From positions 12,822,001 to 12,886,000 of the forward strand of contig CM072873.1 in assembly GCA_036937835.1 (NCBI GenBank): a stretch of DNA of 64,000 nt. Reading direction: 5' to 3'. A program made the translations under genes and the position numbers. This document shows positions 38,001 to 50,000 of this stretch, piece after piece. The DNA comes from Pampus argenteus (Eukaryota > Chordata > Actinopteri > Scombriformes > Stromateidae). How positions within the stretch are numbered: the stretch's first letter is position 1; every line of letters begins with the position of its first letter. The notes beneath the pieces were generated by a model, which saw only the letters and a list, made by a program, of their open reading frames with translations, was not told the DNA's origin and made no database searches.

Positions 38001-41000
38001 AAAACACTTCAATTTAACAATTATAACCCTGCTGTGGATCGTTCCCTTGGCACAACATTTCAGAATGTGCCAATGTTTAAAGGAATGCATTTCTCAGCAT
38101 TTTTTTCCTCCTGCTGGTGCAGCTGGTGGTGCTGGGTGCGGCCAGCTCAATGCTGCTTCCATAACTTTCTCCCCACGTGCTCCCCATGCTCTCGTATTTT
38201 TGTTCAGCCTCTTGGTGGCTGCGCGGCAGGCTGAGCGGCAGCAGAACTCTACACTCCAGCGTGCATCCAGGCTGCTCGCTGTTGCATGGTTACAGGCAGT
38301 CCTGCCCTGCCATTGGCGCATAGTCTGTAGAGCTGCTCGCCCATTGGCTAAACAAGGAGAAAAACAGTGCTGTCATTGGCTGCTGAGAAGCGGCAAGTGG
38401 TTGCGATTGGTCCAGGACAGCGGCTCCTGCTCCATGGAGACTCGGCCTGTGTAAACATCCTGGTTGTTTCTTTCAATGGAGTGTGTTTACCAGCAGCTCC
38501 ATTTCGCCAGTGTGTGCAGACTGAGTCTGAATGTCTCTGAGGAGCAGCGAGTCTGGTGAGAGCGAGGCTAATTGGCTCCTTGCTCCAACATACGCTTTGT
38601 GATTGAAGAAGCACTCGGCACTATTATGACACTTTGACAGCATTACAGGCGAGGACGCTAACAACCCTCAGTCTGTTGGCAGCCGCACTACTTTCCCTTC
38701 TTTCTCCCTCTTCATCCTCTATTTTAACGTCTTCTTTAGCATCTCTGCTGCCTGAATCTGTCACAGTCAGCAGCAACAGCAGCCCCACAGGCTACATGTT
38801 ATCCCTTTGGTGACGAGCAGAGCAGTAGTGTCTCGGGGCTCAGACATGGAAAATAAATTGCCTCAAGTTCTAAACGATACAGTAGGGCTGTTTGTTTTGT
38901 TTGAGTTGTTTTTATTGTTCGTTTTAGTACTATTTTTGTAGCTACACCCCTTCAGCTGCTCATTTTCTCCATTACCATCATGACACCTAAATTGTAAAGT
39001 GAAGTACCCACCCACCCCCTCTCTACTCCTTATCCTTTATCTGGAGTACAAAGAGTCCACAAAAGCCTTTGATCTCCTCCTCAGAATGAAATTCTTCTAT
39101 CTCTCGTGTACCCTCTTTCTATCTCTGAAGTTGAACTCGATGCTCTCAGTGACTTTCTCACTTTCCCAGCGTGAGTCGAAGGGGGCGGGGCCTGCCGAGT
39201 AAAGATCGCCAAAGCTGCCACCCTCTCATAGAGCCGACTGCTTAGCAACAACCAATCAGCCTAATATTTTTGTCAGGGTCTCACAGCCAATCGAGAGCGT
39301 GAAAGCTGGCTTTAACGCTCTGTTTTTATTGGTGGCTGAGAGGAAAAACAATGTTTTTCTTAGTACTCTACACTTCAGTGATAGTGGTGAAGCTGATAAT
39401 GCTAAGAGCTGATTTAGGGAGATAATCTTGGCTTTGATAGGGCTGAAAGACACACGGCTCATTACTATTAAGTGGCGCTATTTGCATTTTTATGCAAACT
39501 CCCAGCCCTAGTCGAGTTAAAACAGCCAACTGTGTAACTCTGTGAATATGTCAATAACTACAGTGAAACATAAGAAAAGCCTTCCTAATATTGATTTGCA
39601 CTGTCTGAAACAATCCATGTCTTTGTTCTCCTAATTCTTAAACATCCTCCTTCCCCTTCATGGCTCAAGAGTGTTTGATAGATGAAATCAATAAGGGATT
39701 ATTGTTGTTCAATAGTACTTCACCTGCTCAATATCACTGATGGATAGAGTGTGTGTGATGGTAATATTTAGTACACTAATCTTAGCTAAAAGATGTCAGT
39801 GTACATACATGAAGATTATGGATGGTGGTGAGTTCAGTGTTCATTTTCTCAATTTTTTAAAAACCCTGAGCTTGGAAAGTGAACAAGTGTATCACTGTCT
39901 CTTCCCTCAGCAACTGCTGTGTCTAGTTGCCCTCAAGGGAGGCAGTTAAAGCCCCATATGCACCAGTGGCCAACCGAGGGAAGCAGTTTGGGTCCCAGCT
40001 GTGTGGACCTGAAGCAGTGGGTGCTCAGCAGACCCTCACTGGTTAAATAAAGCTAAAAGCCACATTGACAGCATCTCCTCTAGACAGATACAAATCAATA
40101 GTCAGTAGATGGGCCCCTGCCAGAGCTCAGGACATGATTGACAAGCAATGCGGCAGAATCCTTAGGAGTTAGGTGAAGGGTGGGGCTGGATGTCTCCATT
40201 CATTGAAGTTATTTACTGTTTTTAGCCAGGAGTTACAATATGAAACGGATAAGAAAAGTTAACAGATCCTGTGTGGGCACACAAAGGGGTATAAAACACA
40301 TAAAAAAAAATTGTACTTCACTACTGATGGGGGGAAAACCTAAAAAAAAGTTATTTGGTAGAGCCATAGAATTAATTGGGAGAGAAAAGCATATTAAAAT
40401 CACAACTATAAGTCATCTAAGGGAAAACACTTTCAACCCCTGTATGTTATCCCTCCCCCTTTTTGGTAGCTGAATACTCTGAATATATAAAATATGTGCA
40501 ATGAGTGTCCAGTTTATTTTGCAATAACAGACTTTTAGTTTCTTTCTTATATTTTTTGGCAATCATAGCTAATCATGTGTATCATTAGTGTTGTGAAACT
40601 TCCTCAAACTCAAAGAGATCTATGAGAACTTTTAATTTAATCAAAATACTAAAAGTCTCTGAGTGGTGTATTTTTATTATTATTATTTTTTTTTTTTTAA
40701 AAACATTATTGATATGGTATTTCTCTGAGCTGTCAACTTGGGAAGTCAAGCCATTATTTGTGAATACTCATTTTTGCCAATGCTGGAAAGCCCAAAATTA
40801 AGCCAAGACTAATCAGATATGTCCCTGAACAAATCCGTCGGCTCTAAATAAAATACATTCTTTGTCAACATATAAAATATTTATTTGAGGTCTTACATGT
40901 AAATGAGCCTAATTTAATGGCAGTAATAACAGATTTAGCTTGTGAAAAGTAACCATGTCAAATCCCCCTGTGAGCTTCTTAACAGTCACTATTACCATCT

Positions 41001-44000
41001 GTTTCGGGGCATCATAAAAAATTCTGTTTTGGAAATAGTGTGATGTGTCATAAGTGATTGAGTATAGTTTATTTTTAATCCAGTTCATCCAGGATATTTA
41101 CATTTTCTTTAGAAATCGCATTTCATGGAAATGAGCAAGGTGCATTTTTGATAGATTTATGTTTTGGTGTACTAACATCTGAGAATTTATGTTTTCACAA
41201 ATAAATTGCTACGTGTGGGATTTCTGGTCAGGTTTTAATAATCCCCAGGACCATACCCATCTTTAATCAACACGCCAGCTGACAGGCTGGGGTTTGTCAT
41301 GGCACAGGTGTGCTGTTGGCTGCAGTTGAAGGTCACCCTGCTTGCTAAACTAGGGTGGGGTAGAGAAGGATAACATTTGCACCATCATATATATTTTTCA
41401 CCCTCAAGTGGCTTGTCTGTGATGGTATTAGACTAAAACCACCACTGGGTAGACAGTATATTAATTGGTGTAGCACCAGTACATAATGCTGCTGTGTTTT
41501 TTGTTTTTTTTTTATCCTTATTTGGAGTGTATGTTCAAGTCTTTGGGTTCTATTCACAGGTCTCTTGTGATCATCAGTACCCTGGATGGACGGATTTCAG
41601 CTCTGGATCCTCACAACCAGGGCAGGAAGCAGTGGGACCTAGATGTCGCCTCAGGGTGCCTGGTATCATCCAGCCTCAGCAAACCTGAGGTACACCGCCA
41701 TTGTTTCCTTTGCATATTCATTCACTAAAATGGAAAATTAAAGAAAGACATTGAACACTCAGATTTGGAAGAATTTAAATGCAACACTATACGTGTTGCC
41801 CTTCTTTGTCTAAAACTGTAGCAAATAAAGATAATGTGCTGTTCAATGGACAGATGTATATATAATCCCTCTCAGTTTTATTTTAAAAACGTGCAACAAG
41901 ACCACAACACAATTCACATCTGCAAATGTAGAGTGAACCATGGAGCCACTTAAACATGTTAAACAGACATTGTTCAGCTAATTAATATTTACCAGTACTT
42001 AAAAGGTCAATTTACAGTCTTGACTCAGTTGGCAGTTTAGGATGCAGTCTCACCTCTGTCTTTGCCTTAAAACCCAACACTGACACTTCTGGCTGTCCTT
42101 CTATAGACAATAAGACCAATAATTGAACTCAGTACCCTTTGAACAGTCAACCAAGAGTTGCTGCTGCTTACGTTAATTTTGTGTACACACACAATACACA
42201 CCAGACACAATGTACACCCCCACATAAATTCGCCTGAAGGATTAGCCTTTTTGTTGACTGTTGTGGTTTACACATACAAGCACAGTAAGACCCTCGTCTG
42301 TACATGTATACAGAAGCTTAAACCGCCCACACCGACATGCTGAAAGCAAAGTGTTGCCCAGAGCAAGACCAGAGCGCTGCTCTCCGAGATACATACCAGA
42401 GACGTGCTCATAGTTTACTTTGATGTGGACTCGCTCTGTGTGAGTTTTGCCTCAGGGAAAAACCCTCTGATACTAATGAGGGTACTGAGATCAGTTCAAT
42501 GTTAGTGTGTTGATGCTGGTGAGCAGTACACGAGTTTAACAAACTCTCTGGCACTGTCACATAAATTCGTTTCTGCTTTATTAGTCCAGAATAACAACAA
42601 TTAAACGTTATGGAATTACTTCTAGAACTAGAAGTTTTCCACACCATCAGACAGACAGGAATATTTCCAGAAAAGCCTGAACAATAGGTTGTGATGTGTT
42701 TACTGTTGCCCACAGAAAGAACAGTAGATTGGAGTCAGTTGACGGCATCACAGATAAAAAGGCAGTCCATACTGTTTTATTGACAGGCCGTCTCTGCCAT
42801 AATGACTGTGAGGCACACAAGTATCAAATAAAACAGAAGCCGTTTAGGATCCTAATAAAGCACCTTTGGGGTTACTCACTGTAGAAGAATCCCATTGGAG
42901 TGTTTAAGAATCTCCCGTATTAGTGGCTGAAGTGGTTCTCAAGTGTGTACCATTCAGCTTGAAAGGTCTGCACATTTTCATTGCAGCTAAATGCTATAGC
43001 AGCTGAGTTCACTGATTAGCAAACCTTCAATTAAAAGGAGGGAGCTGATTGTTGGAATCGGCTGCTGTAATATGGGTTCAGAATGAAAAGCCTTCAGTCT
43101 CACGGGTAATCAAGATACATGGTTGAGAATTGCTCTTTGAGATTTATAAAACCAGAAGTCATGAACCCTGTATTTTCTCCATGATCCTCAGAGGTTATGA
43201 TATGAAGAACCCCTAAAGGTTCCTCCAAGCACAGTGGTTTATACAGTAGAGACTGGGTGAGTGCAGTATATCTTCTCAGGTATCAAAATGTAAATTTGAC
43301 CTTGAATATAAAGTTGCTCCCCATTTTACCAAATAACAAGATATCGCACTTGTTATATGGAAACTGCTTTTTTTTTGGTTATTGTTATGTTTTCTGTTGC
43401 ACGATTATGGGAATCTCTATTGACTAATTATTGATAAGACTGTTGAAAATCTTTCTTATAAATCACTTAAAAAATGAAAAACATTTTTTGTCAAGTCGAA
43501 ATCAAGACTATTTTTGGAAAACAGACATTATTATTACTTTTTGTAGTGAATAACAGGTATTCTCTAGAAGCTAAATGGAATTAAAATGGAATGACGTTAA
43601 AGATACAGTAGTCACAAATTATACCTATATGATAAAAACTCTTGAATACACTAACAAAGTATTTCTATGCCACCACTATCCATGGCTGTTTGACGGTCCG
43701 AGGAGGACATGCATTACACACGTGTAACATCCTCTTGTCATCTCCTCCAGTGTGCTCTTGTTGTGACAGAGTATAACCAGACTTGCCCGCTCTGCCCTCA
43801 GTAACCTGGGATGCCTGTCTGCTGTGTCTGCATGTGTATGTTGGTGGTGGTGGGGGAGGTGCTGCCAACCCCCTCTAATGCCTCCTGTGTGCTTACCAAC
43901 TGTTTCATTGGTGCTCACAGAGTCCCTCAGACACCAGTCTGCTCAGTGATTAGAGGCTAAGGGAGGTCTTCCACTGTGCCATTGGCTGGCCTCGACATGC

Positions 44001-47000
44001 CGGGTATGGAGCAGCCAGTCACCTGCTGCATCCTGCTCAATGTGTGTATGTGTATGTGTCCTTTTTTTCTTTAGTGTAATGAGGGACAGCAGAGCCACAA
44101 ACAGCATTGTCTGCAGAAAAAGGAAACATCACTTCAAAAAGCCAGAGCCGCTTGGAGGCGTTAGAAGGACGTGCGTGTGTGTGTGTGGGATTGGGGGTTA
44201 GAAGGAGGCAGTCAGTGCCAATGTGAAGTGAGTCATGCTATTGGGGGAGGCGGGGATAAAGGGATGAAGGAGAGGGGGGAGGCTTGATGATCAGGGGGTG
44301 AGGTAATGCCTCAGACCAGAGATGATGTCATCACATAATAGACAATACACACATGCTCACTGCAACATACCCACACTTGCACACCTCTGCTGGCATGCAG
44401 CATGAATGAATGATAAGAAAATTTGATTGATTGCATCACAGTTACTTATGTGGCAAGCAATAAGTCTTGGCGAAAGAAAATGAAAAGGACCAGACGGGCG
44501 AAGATATTTTTGGAAATGTCAGTCTTTCCTTCTGGCTGCTCTGATTTTGTTTTGATTGTTTGTGTTTTGTTCCACCCAAAAGATCTCTCTCTGTGTCTCT
44601 ATCTCAATCTATCTGTCTGCCTTTAAGAGGAGCAGTAGCCCTGTGGACCAGCAGTGCCACATTAGCGGTGGGTGAGAGTTTACACTGTTTGACAGGATCA
44701 CTAGAGTGTCAGCAGTAAAACACACACACCATCAAAACTGCCCCGCCCCCCCACATTTCCTGTGAGTGGAATACAATGACAGGATTAGTAACATCAAATA
44801 GTCATCAAGTGCTCCAGATCATTTGGATAATTTGGGATGAATGCTGCCATTAACCGTGTAAAATAATTTTTGTTTTTCATAGCGACAATAGTAAAGAGAT
44901 TGTTTTAAAGCAAAAAGTGCAAAGTTTAAGTGCAAAAACAAATATTAACCAACAATCTGGCATTACACAGTGAAGACATCATTTGTGCAGTTATACAATG
45001 CAGATACAAATAACTGAATGGCACTGGTCTCAGAGTCATAATGGATTTTTTTTGTTGGTAAAAGTGCAGCTGCATATTCACAAAAGAGAAGATGGCGAGA
45101 CTTGAATGAGTCTGAGTTAAAGCTCTTAAAAATTAATAGGTCTTGGGAATTCCTATCAAAACATATGCAAGAGCAAGGAAAGTGATCATGCTGACTCAGC
45201 TTTCGACTTGTTTTTTTTTCCAAGTCTTTTATTTTATGATACTACAACAGTAAAAAATATTAAATTCTAAAGGAGATTCTTTCAAAAAACAAAGACCAGA
45301 GTAAACAAAGACCTTTTTATACAAACTGACAAGACAAAGACATAAAAGAACAGGGTGGGGGTGGGTTGATCTGATATTCTGACACAGTTCATTGAAGAAT
45401 CCTTTTTAATTTAATCTTTTTAATTTTTTATTATTTTAGATGAATATTTTATATATTCAGTTTAAACATGTATATAAAATAATATAAAATAATATAAAAA
45501 TATAATAATACGTGCTGCATATCTTTAGTTTTTTTTTGTTAACCCATATGTTTTTTCTCAAATACTTTGCAGCTGGAAAGTTTGAATAACCTCATTCCAG
45601 TTGTCAGAGATACATCTCTTAGCAATAGTTAGCAGGCGTTCTGTTAGTTTATTGTTTACCAGTAATCATTTACATTAATAAATGTACAGACATGTACAAT
45701 ATCTAAGTCTTCAGAAGTGATATAAAAACATGCATCCTAGATAATGTTTTGCACGTCTGTTGCCAGAAGTCATCAGGTTTTGACAGTGCCAGGTATGAAT
45801 TTTCCCTCCTCTAAATCACACTTAAAACAAAGATGTAAGCATTAAATGTATATTTCTGCAGTGTGAATGAAATAAATGAGAATGATCTGATGATGAGAAA
45901 AAAATCTAATTGGATTTATGTGAAGAAGTAACATTTCAATACTAATTTTGTTTATTAAGATTTAGATCAAGGTCACTAGAAAACCATATTATATGCTAAA
46001 TTAATACAATTGGATGGCATTACATTTTTATCTAGACAGAAGTGAGCTGTTAAATGTTCATTTAAAGCTTCAAATAATAAAATATCTACCTCTATACCAG
46101 GAAAATGTCTGACATCTTGCAATTCTTTGGGGCAACATTGTAGATAAGTAGTTGTGTCTATGTACACGGAGGAAATGGACAGGAAGAGCAGCTGAGAGAA
46201 GAGATCCAGGGCAACTGGTGTTATAACACTGGGCCGGATCAGAGACATGGATTAAAGCATCAGTAGTAGGATGACTCATCCACAGGTCTGAGAAGTTCCC
46301 CTCAGCTGTAAACCTCTTTCCATCAGTAATACCAGCATGGTGTGATGTGACCGCCCACCCCCATTTTGACTTGCTAAATTTATCCTCATCTTGTCCCCAA
46401 CCCCTCCTGAAAAGATGACATCACCTCTGCTCCTGGCTCTGCTCTCCAGGAAATCATTCTGCCACACATTGCTTCCTTCTGGCATTTTTCAGTCCACTAC
46501 AAAGCTACTACCCTCACTTTTTTTACAATCTGATAAGATTTCTAAACAAGGTGCTTGAAAGCTGTAAAGTCACAGGTTCAACATCAGTGCCACTTAATGT
46601 GCCCGTCCTCTTCAGTAATGTCCAACAAGACAAAGAATCTACAATTGGTCCAGAGTTGGAGTGACTCACAATTTTGACTTCCAAAGAAAGTGATGCTTGA
46701 AGCTTGAAGAAAACACCACCTTATGATAAGCTAAAACTCTAGAGGTTAAATCAGGATTAGAGTCAGGTTTTTGCAATGATCTCATCCTGGCTGCCCCCCA
46801 CAGCGAGTGCCAAAGCACACACAGACACATACACGGACGTAATCCACAGTTGCACACTTCCTAAAGATGCAGGTTAATTACTTAGGCTCTAGGTTGTGTA
46901 ATGGTCCCAAGCCTGTGGATTGAGTCCACGTGTGTGGAGGCTAAAGCTGCTGCTGTGTGGGCGGATGTGTGTCGACCAGTGCTGTCTGTGTGGGCGGATG

Positions 47001-50000
47001 TGTGTCGACCAGTGCTGTCTGTGTGGACAAGTGTTTTTGTGTTTTGAACGATTGTCTGAGCTGAAAATGACTTTTCAAACTGTATATTATTCCAGGCAGG
47101 TTGATGAGCATTGAAAGCTTGTTCTTACCACTATAGTAGAGGAATTCCAGTTCCTGACCTACTAATTTGCAAATGTTGACTGACATTAATGTGCTGTGGG
47201 CAAAACCAAATAAGCAAACAGAGCAAAAGGTAACACAAAATAAACAGGGCTAAGTTATCGGCAAATCAAGACAACCTAACCAACAGTTTGTGGAATTAAA
47301 ATGGAATAAAGCCAACACTTTACAGTACCTCTCCCCCAACAACAGTAAACAGAATATAAAGCTAATTTAACATTAGTTGGGGGAATCCAACTTTAGCTAA
47401 CAGGACATAATAAACTTATCAAAGTTATCACTGATCTAATATCAGCTAACCGGCGCAGCTTGGAAAGGCAACCATAAAGTGTGTCCAAATTCAGAATCAT
47501 AAGCTATCTCACAATTTGATAAGTCTGTACTTAGCGCATAGAAAAAAGTTTGAATGTCTAAACTTAAGAGTTCAAAACTTTTTGTAAAAGAAGACACCCA
47601 AGGACATCCCTTTATTGTGGATTAACCAACATAAAAAATCTTGAGTAGGCCATTTTGGTTTTCTTATTAATTAATATGAGAAATTACCAAATTCATCCTT
47701 TCTTCTGTTGAGATTTCTTATTTTCCATTAACATCTCTGACACAAACACATTAAAACCAACTTGTTTGACTCTGCAGGTGTTCGGCAATAAAATGGTCAT
47801 CCCATCACTGGACGGTGCCTTGTTCCAGTGGAACCGGGACAGGGAGAGCATGGAGGCAGTGCCTTTCAGTGTGGAGTCCCTGCTGGAGTCGTCCTACCGC
47901 ATCGGAGAGGACACTGTCCTGGTTGGGGGCAAATCCCTTACTACCTATGGCCTGGGGGCCTACAGTGGCAAGGTCAGTAGAATTTTTTCGATTAACACTT
48001 GCAATATCTTCATAAATGTATGTCATATGCCAGTTGTTTCTGGTGGAGGTCGACAAGACATCAACTCGTTCTCGACACATTAACACAGTAGTATAACCTT
48101 CTGTTATTTCCCCTCATTGTTGCTTTCCTCAGCTTCAGTACATTTGCTCTGCGGTGGGCTGCAGTCGCTGGGGTGATGACGAAATAGAGGCTGAAGACAT
48201 GCTCTTGCTGCAGAGGACTCAGAAGACTGTTCGAGCCATCAGGCCCCGATCAGGAATGGAGAAGTGAGTTTTTTTTATTTTCAGGGAGTCGATCAATCTG
48301 TCATTGTCGATCAGTCAACCCGAGCCATCGAGCAGCTACTCCTTGTTGCGTATTTCAAGGATCGCACATAGTAATTGACTTTCCTTGAGTGGTTTTAATT
48401 GAAGTCCATGAACTCTTCAGTCACTTGCAATTAACATTAGCTGCTGTTTTTTCAGTTAGTTGCAATAGTCTGACCTGACTGATTTTAATTGTAGATGTTA
48501 ACATAGAATGTTTTGTATTTAGTAATCTCATGTTTGTTGTAATTTTCTTAATTAACAAAAATGTATATTAATCCATCTGCTATCTATGATGTCAGTGTGC
48601 TACCATCTGCTCACAGTAGGCAAAGGGGAAATCTGCTTTTGTGTGTAAACATGTTGAAAATATATATGTATTGGGATTTAGCATTCTGTATCATTTATGG
48701 CATTTCACATTTAATCAATCAAAAATAAATAAAAATCAATAATCAATCCTAGTATGTCAGTATTTGCACACTCAATTGTAATAATCAAATTACACAATTG
48801 CTTTGCATATTGCAGTTACAATTGCTTTTTCAACATCAGTATTATCACTCTTGACACTAGATGGAACTTCAGCGTTGGAAACTTTGAGCTGAAGCTTGTT
48901 CCCGAGCCGCAGTCTGGAATGAATTTCCTGGAAGGAGAAGTTGCGAATGGTGATGCATGGAGGGAGAGTCAACAGGTCATCACTGATGAACCAAAAGAGA
49001 GGCAGCAGACGAAGAACCAGCAGAAACAAAACCAGAATCTGGACCTCGTCATCAAAGTGTCTGTTCCTGATTGGAAGGTTATGGCCTTCAGCACCGAGCC
49101 CAATGGACAACTGGTCTGGGAGCGTCAGGTGAACAGAGTTATAAAATTGGCACAATTACCCATTTCAAGCGTTCGCGCTGAGCATGTGGTATATTCAAAC
49201 TGTGGCATTTTGCTGCTTGTCCTCAGTCCATTTGTACACAGTGAACAAGAATGTCAACTCATCCTGTCTCACCTGTTTCGTATAGTTCTGCACACCCATC
49301 GCCTCAGCCTGGCTGGTGGGCGGGGGTAAAGTCACCCCAATCAGCCTGTTTGACGACACAACCTACAGCAATCAGTCAGAAACTGATGAGGAGGATGATG
49401 AGGACGGATCGGATAAGGCCAGAGGAGCTGCAGAGTCCAGTGTTTACCTAGGTACATTCATATATGTGTAATAACACACATTGCATACTTGTGATCACTG
49501 CTAATGAGAAGGTGCATTATGTGAATGTCTATCTGTCTTGTGTGATCATTTTAAGCACAAATCCTCTTGAGATGTATATGAGGTATTAGTGAATTCAGAC
49601 AATTTTATAATATATATTATTTGATGTTGGTTTGTCAGGGATGTTTCAGGGGCAGCTCTATCTCCAATCCTCAGTCAGGATCTCTGAAAAGTTCCCTTCA
49701 AAAGCTATTGGGTCGGAGAAGGATATAATTCCACTACCTACTGTCAAATGGAAGCCTCTAATCCGTAAGTTCACACCTCCTTAGTTCCACTGCTTATTAC
49801 ACACAACGCTAAATGACTTTGTCAAAGAATGTACAGCCAGAGCAAAGTGACCAATGACTAGTCGCATCATTGTTGAAACACAAAGAGAAACTGTGTCCCA
49901 AGAAATATTTTAAGTCATTTGGTTCCTGTTTCTCGCTGTGTTCTCTCTCTTGCTCAAAGCTTTATTTGTCTTTATTTCCCTTAATATATAGTTAGCCTGA

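Larger units (their letters stand above)
32023..41559 (+). other. eif2ak3 intron 1 (9.5 kb)
   Basis: AT-rich except for GC- and CpG-richer islands at about 35.8-36.3, 37.0-37.3, 38.1-38.8 and 39.15-39.35 kb. These islands carry repeated CCAAT and X-box-like motifs. A tRNA-like SINE fragment lies near 33457-33535 and a possible SINE remnant near 39940-40065. No conserved protein-coding exon was recognised; the 167-codon open frame at 37951-38454 looks like chance in GC-richer DNA. Confidence 0.7.

Noticed and set aside
37951..38454. 167-codon + strand open frame in eif2ak3 intron 1
   Set aside because: It lies across the GC-richer CCAAT island, has no recognisable domain, and several equally open frames overlap it on both strands, as expected from base composition.
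48790..49155. 121-codon minus-strand frame over eif2ak3 exon 5
   Set aside because: Shadow of the real exon on the opposite strand.
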